From Pelodera strongyloides (taxonomy: Eukaryota > Nematoda > Chromadorea > Rhabditida > Rhabditidae), in NCBI GenBank assembly GCA_036852015.1, contig JAANDG010000343.1, positions 92,299 to 156,298 of the forward strand: DNA of 64,000 nucleotides, written 5' to 3'. The translations under genes were made by a program, and so were the position numbers. Under the pieces are notes generated by a model. It was not told the DNA's origin, made no database searches, and saw nothing but the letters and a program-made list of their open reading frames with translations. Of the stretch, positions 60,023-64,000 are shown piece after piece (the first letter of the stretch is position 1; each line of letters begins with the position of its first letter).

Positions 60023-62449
60023 CTGTCTTTCCCCGTATCTCTCTCTTTCAATTCCTCGATCAGCTTGCAATGTAATGGGGGATAAATTAAAATAAATGAG
60101 ATTTGGATGGAACGAAGTGGAAGTCAGCTGTTCTGTTTTGCTCCACTGTTTACACTTTTAATGAGGAGAGGGGAGCTATCAATTTGATAAAAATATATTA
60201 TTTTATTTTATATAGAATGATAGAATATCCCAAAAATTACATGTTAGTGTGCCACCAACTTGATGACGGAGAAAACAACGGAAGGACAACAATAATAATA
60301 TAAAAAGAATAATATTGCAAGATAAACCAACCTTTTCTGCCAATTTTGGATTTCGAATCTCTTTTATATAGAACTTGCACCCGAGCACGATCCCAAAATC
60401 TGCAAGTAAATACTTTTAAAAAATAAGAAGAATATTATTGTACCTTGCTTGCAAACATAGAGCTTGTTGTAATTAGAAATCGTTCTCAAATAGTGTAAAT
60501 TTACGAAGAAAAGTAAGTGAGAAATAGGCCACATAAAAGTGCTCTGAAGAAGACAAGGTTTGCTTACCAAAAGTCAGTTAAAAACTACACTGAGGTGAGT
60601 ACGTAAGAAGTCGTTTAAATTAGCAAAGGTATTCTAACCGGTATAACAAATTGGGTTTGAATTCTATGCATAAAATGACGAAAAACAATTGATAATCATT
60701 TGATTGAAAAAAAATAAATATAACTATAACCTCACCATCTTTTTTCCTCGACTTGCTCAGTGTGAATTTCAGCGTTCGTTGTTCGAATTCTAGCACAGGC
60801 ATCGCAACCCGTCGTTTTACTATCTGAACATATTTATTTCTTTTTCTTTTCATGTACATATTTTACTGAACAAAAAAAGTGTCACCGAAAATCAGCGAAA
60901 AAAAATAGCACAAAAAGAAGAAGTATCGATAGAAAAGTTGGTTGTATTTCTATCGCACTTCTGTGCACTTTTTTGATGAGAATGTTAATTTAGAGCAGCT
61001 GGTGCTTTTACTAAATTTTAGAAAAGAGAGAGAGAGAGAGAGAGAGGAGGGAGGAGAGAGAGAGAGAAAGAGACAGATATAAAGCCACTAGGAGTGGATA
61101 CTCATAGACTACTCATCCATGTTAATTAGGATAATTGCATCCACCTACCATATTGATCTGTTCTGCGTTTTTAATGATTTCCACTGCAGTATTATAGTCG
61201 ATATTTTCGAAAGAAACACCGTTCGCTGACAAAATTCGATCGTTTACTCTGAAATTATGACATCTGTAATTAACAAACTTCTACTATGGGAATGAGGTAT
61301 ATTTAGGGGTAAATTTTGGTTATATGGTACAATTTGCGAAATTGTAAGTCTGTAAAGACTCCCAGCTCAATACTGCCTTATTGTAAGATCACACACTCAA
61401 TGTTTCGTAATGTATGAGCACACTGAATATTGTCTTACTGTAGGAATTTGCATACTAAATATTGTCTTACTGTAGGAATTTGCATACTCAATATTGTCTT
61501 ACTGTGGGAATTTGCATACTTAATATTATCTTACTGTATGAGCATACTGAATATATCTTACTGTAGGAGACCCCAAGCGGGTCCGTTGAGGACAACGTCC
61601 GATATCACGACTGCCGGTTCTCCAGAAGTAAAATGCGGATTGTCGCTTCCTCCGGAGATTGCGATACCAAAACCGACTTGGGGGGTCTGAAATACAAAGT
61701 AATAAATAATTGTAAAAACCACAAATATCAATAAAAATGAAGAAAATGATAATTTTATGGACTATACAAAGTACTTCATAGCAGTGAAAGCTTCTTTACA
61801 AAACGTTCTAAATTTGCAGATCAACTAGCGGAAGCGGAAGAAGTATTTTAGGTGCGTAACTTTCAAATGTAAAATTAAGTTGGAAATATTATTATCAGAG
61901 TCACGATAGTCTAAATAGTTAAAAGATGAGAATCATATTTTTGGTTACACTTAATTATAGTTTATCGATCACATATATCGAAAAGACAAACACAATCAAA
62001 TGGATACCCTAAGACGAACATGCTTCACAACAGTTCGTATTGGCAAGGGACCAAACTAATCGGAGAAATTGTGTTAGTGGACATCGTCAGAGAGTTTTTT
62101 TGCATGTTCGTAACCTGATATTGTACCTTTCCGCTCTTTGTGCGAACAACTTTAACAACTTACTAAAGCATCATTTTTAGCCTTCGCTAAAGTTTTGTTA
62201 CCCTCTTAGATAGCTATGTGATTACGGTAGCTCGACAGTTTGAACAAATCATTTACAAATTCATCTTCATCATATCCCTATACAGAGCATCTACCAACAA
62301 ACGTTAGCGTAAAAACACTAATTAAAAAATCAATAATCCACAAAAATCGATAATTGGTCGATTGGTGGGTAAGCGAAGGGTATAATAGTGGAACTGACCC
62401 GATGTAGAGTGACTGAGAGAAGCTGCCAACTGACGCATCCAGGACCCAT
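50737..62449 (-). CDS. zoo-1: ZO-1-type junctional MAGUK (PDZ-PDZ-PDZ-SH3-GUK-ZU5)
   Basis: Twenty-seven phase-compatible exons give about 1313 aa: 62399-62449, 61562-61686, 61149-61248, 60736-60823, 60332-60399, 59628-59722, 59233-59391, 58918-59104, 58305-58427, 57564-57647, 57242-57309, 57006-57150, 56434-56660, 56109-56277, 55865-55926, 55510-55619, 55078-55219, 54801-54887, 53974-54644, 53616-53659, 53208-53393, 52728-52954, 52424-52534, 52037-52175, 51733-51915, 51448-51578, 50737-50896. Seen: PDZ1 about 10-95 ([20 protein letters not shown]), PDZ2 about 105-195 ([25 protein letters not shown]), PDZ3 about 282-360 ([18 protein letters not shown]), SH3 about 375-435, a GUK about 505-665 with [11 protein letters not shown] instead of an ATP P-loop, a long Gly/Pro/Ser linker, a short coiled region, and a C-terminal ZU5 ending [11 protein letters not shown] proteins sit under cell junctions and tie them to actin. 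The ATG of the first exon directly follows TTTAG; further 5' exons are possible. Confidence 0.93.
50913..51063. repeat. MITE-G copy 2, in the last zoo-1 intron
   Basis: Nearly identical to 37084-37231. Ends TATTAGCCCGTATTCTCGGG and GAATACGGGCTATTA, which gives a TTA/TAA target duplication. It starts 17 bp before the last exon's acceptor. Confidence 0.95.
51064..51180. repeat. TATA-containing dispersed segment, copy 2
   Basis: CTATAAAAGGAGAGCCGGAG followed by TCCAGTCTTGAGC matches 18126-18160. TATAAAGGAGAAGAGTTTA at the left matches 18048-18063. Confidence 0.55.
51645..51690 (+). pseudogene. tRNA-like fragment in a zoo-1 intron
   Basis: AGTATAGTAATGG (A-box-like) and GGTTCGATTC (B-box-like), ending CTTAGGCA. 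Acceptor pairing is poor. Confidence 0.35.
57800..58169. repeat. MITE-B copy 3, in a zoo-1 intron
   Basis: TTAAAGGGATCGGTTCACC and its exact inverse border long mirrored arms, as in copies 1 and 2. Confidence 0.95.
58519..58635. repeat. MITE-F copy 3, in a zoo-1 intron
   Basis: GAGGCCATATTCACCCCTACC and GTGGTGAATATGGCCTC. The right inner GGGGAATTCCCC block is deleted. Confidence 0.9.
59973..60025. repeat. (CT)n microsatellite in a zoo-1 intron
   Basis: About 20 uninterrupted CT units after TTTCCTCTC. Confidence 0.95.
61430..61562. repeat. About 40-bp tandem repeat in a zoo-1 intron
   Basis: Four units built on TCTTACTGTAGGAATTTGCA and TACTCAATATTG. The last unit runs directly into the donor of the PDZ1 exon, so the exon's GTAAGA donor is made of repeat sequence. 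Confidence 0.85.
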
Positions 62450-63085
62450 CTAAACGAGGCAGAGATTAGAGAGAGTGCATGGAGAATTGAGAGGGACAGA
62501 GAAATGAGGTACACCTCAAATCAGGGGATACCACAGGTGCTCCCACTCTTTCGGTAAGGAATAACAAGGAATGTGCTCCCACTCTTTCGGTAAGGAATAA
62601 CAAGGAATGGGAACTCCCAGTGGACGGGGACAGAACTCCCAACAGACAGGGACGGAAATAGATTCGAGTGACCATATGGAAACTCATTTTGGACAGGGAA
62701 CAAACTCCTCTTGGCTAGAAAAGGAACTCACAGGAGAGACACCGTGTTGAGGGAGAGAACTCCCTGTACTAGAAAACGCTTGAAGGATAAGAACTCTTGA
62801 TAAGCAGTCAGGGTGCCACTCCTTTTGCTCAGAGAGGGGGAACACCAAAGAAGGCATGAGCAAGCGGAACCAGCTCATACCTCATACTATTAACATTTAT
62901 CAGTTAGCCAAATAACAGTGAATTTACGTTATGTCCCATGTTGTGTAAGCGTACACGCTCAAGTACATCCTGGGGGTCGTGTAATTATCACAAAACTATT
63001 CAAGAGTTCCTAGTGATGTAATAATACTGATCGTACTTAACATTAGTGCTTATTTCATTTTCAGTGAGGTCTTCATATGGTTAAC
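62450..63085. other. Upstream of zoo-1 coding exon 1
   Basis: A direct duplication of about 36 bp (TGCTCCCACTCTTTCGGTAAG) lies at 62538-62610, in a GA-rich region up to 62880. It could be promoter or 5' UTR. No second gene seen. Confidence 0.4.
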
Positions 63086-63545
63086 TTAAAGGGAGAGGCC
63101 CACGAGAAGAAAGTTGTCCTCAATTTACTTGTACAGAATGTCCGGTACTTCAGAAATATTACCGTGAAAACCGCATTGGTTGAAGCCTAGAACTCACAGA
63201 GTTATTCCCCGTCAAACAGTTCGACCAGGTACCGTAGTCAGCAACGTCAAAATTCGTTTTTACGGTTGATATTCGTTCATTTGCATATTCTTTCTCTACA
63301 TAATAATGGTCATCGAATAAAGAACATTCCTACGTTTATAAAGAGGCGTTTCCAATACAGTAATACCCTAAAAGCGCAAAAATTGTTTCTGGCTACGGTA
63401 CCTGGCCGAACTGTTTGCCGGAGAATAACTCAGTGAGTTCTAGGCTTCAAGCATTGCGGTTTTCACAGTAATATTTCTGAAATTCCGGACATTCTGTACA
63501 AATAAATTGAGGAAACTTTTTTCTCGTGGGCCTCTCCCTTTAATA
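63086..63545. repeat. MITE-I, 460-bp hairpin element
   Basis: TTAAAGGGAGAGGCCCACGAG and its inverse TCGTGGGCCTCTCCCTTTAA, with long mirrored arms (AATGTCCGG..TTCAGAAATATTACCGTG). Fragments at 16310-16400 and 26590-26735. Confidence 0.95.
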
Positions 63546-64000
63546 TCTAAGGGAAGGGTATAATAAGCAAAGGGTATAGCATGGGTATACATGATACTCA
63601 AATCCTTGGTGCTCGTCAGTCATCACTATATTGGGGGCAACAATGGGGCCTCTCCATTCCTTTGCAAGAACTATTCCCCAGGGAGTGGGGGAAATGTTAA
63701 TAGGAAGGAGGGAAGACAACGGGGAAGAACAAGAAACTTAGAAAGACTATCGATTGCTGATAAAGGTGCAGGAGATAATATACAACAATATTCATTAAGA
63801 ACATTAGATACAGCATTTAATTATGGAAAAATGTGCCCTGAAAAACTACATTATAAATTAGACATTTGAATTGGATAGCACCTCATATTGTTAGCATAAA
63901 CGAAGATTACTTACAAAAAGCGAATGCTACCTGGTAATGGGCCGTGTACACGCTATTCTAAGAATGGTACGCTGCTGAATCTCAATTTTGGAACGCGACA
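63546..64000. other. End of window
   Basis: An open plus-strand frame at 63591-63869 shows no recognisable family. No splice-consistent exon found. Confidence 0.3.

Noticed and set aside
61430..61562. CRISPR-like array
   Set aside because: Units are directly adjacent tandem repeats without unique spacers, in a eukaryotic intron.

Overview
The window looks like rhabditid nematode DNA. It is AT-rich, with many short to medium GT..(T)TTCAG introns and innexin genes. It carries a degenerin with an asic-1-like architecture, a ZO-1/ZOO-1 homologue, and a class II tRNA with anticodon UAU, a type described so far only from nematodes. From memory, asic-1 (ZK770.1), inx-12 (ZK770.3) and inx-13 are close neighbours in C. 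elegans, so the gene names are partly a microsynteny argument. All gene models were built by hand by translating exons, matching splice phases and comparing with family motifs. None was checked by alignment or RNA data.

Layout. At 1-7 kb there is a 5'-truncated Penelope-like reverse transcriptase on the minus strand, ending in a ~59-nt poly(A), followed by repeat-rich DNA. At 7.2 kb there is a small signal-peptide ORF on the minus strand. A 25-exon DEG/ENaC degenerin (about 872 aa) fills 8.9-19.2 kb on the minus strand. From 19.2 to 25 kb there are dispersed inverted repeats and one tRNA gene. A five-exon gene for an unrecognised 115-aa acidic/coiled protein lies at 25.3-28.3 kb on the minus strand, and its second exon is duplicated in inverted orientation at 29.1-29.4 kb. 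Two innexin genes lie head-to-tail on the plus strand at 32.3-37.0 kb (12 exons, 406 aa) and 39.8-47.5 kb (11 exons, 403 aa). A 27-exon ZO-1-type MAGUK (PDZ-PDZ-PDZ-SH3-GUK-ZU5, about 1313 aa) occupies 50.7-62.4 kb on the minus strand. The last 1.5 kb is repeat DNA.

Short palindromic non-autonomous elements are very dense. At least ten families are present, several with TTAAA-type ends, and many sit inside introns only 11-20 bp upstream of a 3' splice site. Functionally the window holds membrane and junction genes: an amiloride-sensitive-type Na+ channel subunit, two gap-junction subunits and a junctional scaffold. No operon is evident. The first-exon acceptors (TTTAG or TTTCAG next to the ATG) are compatible with spliced-leader trans-splicing.
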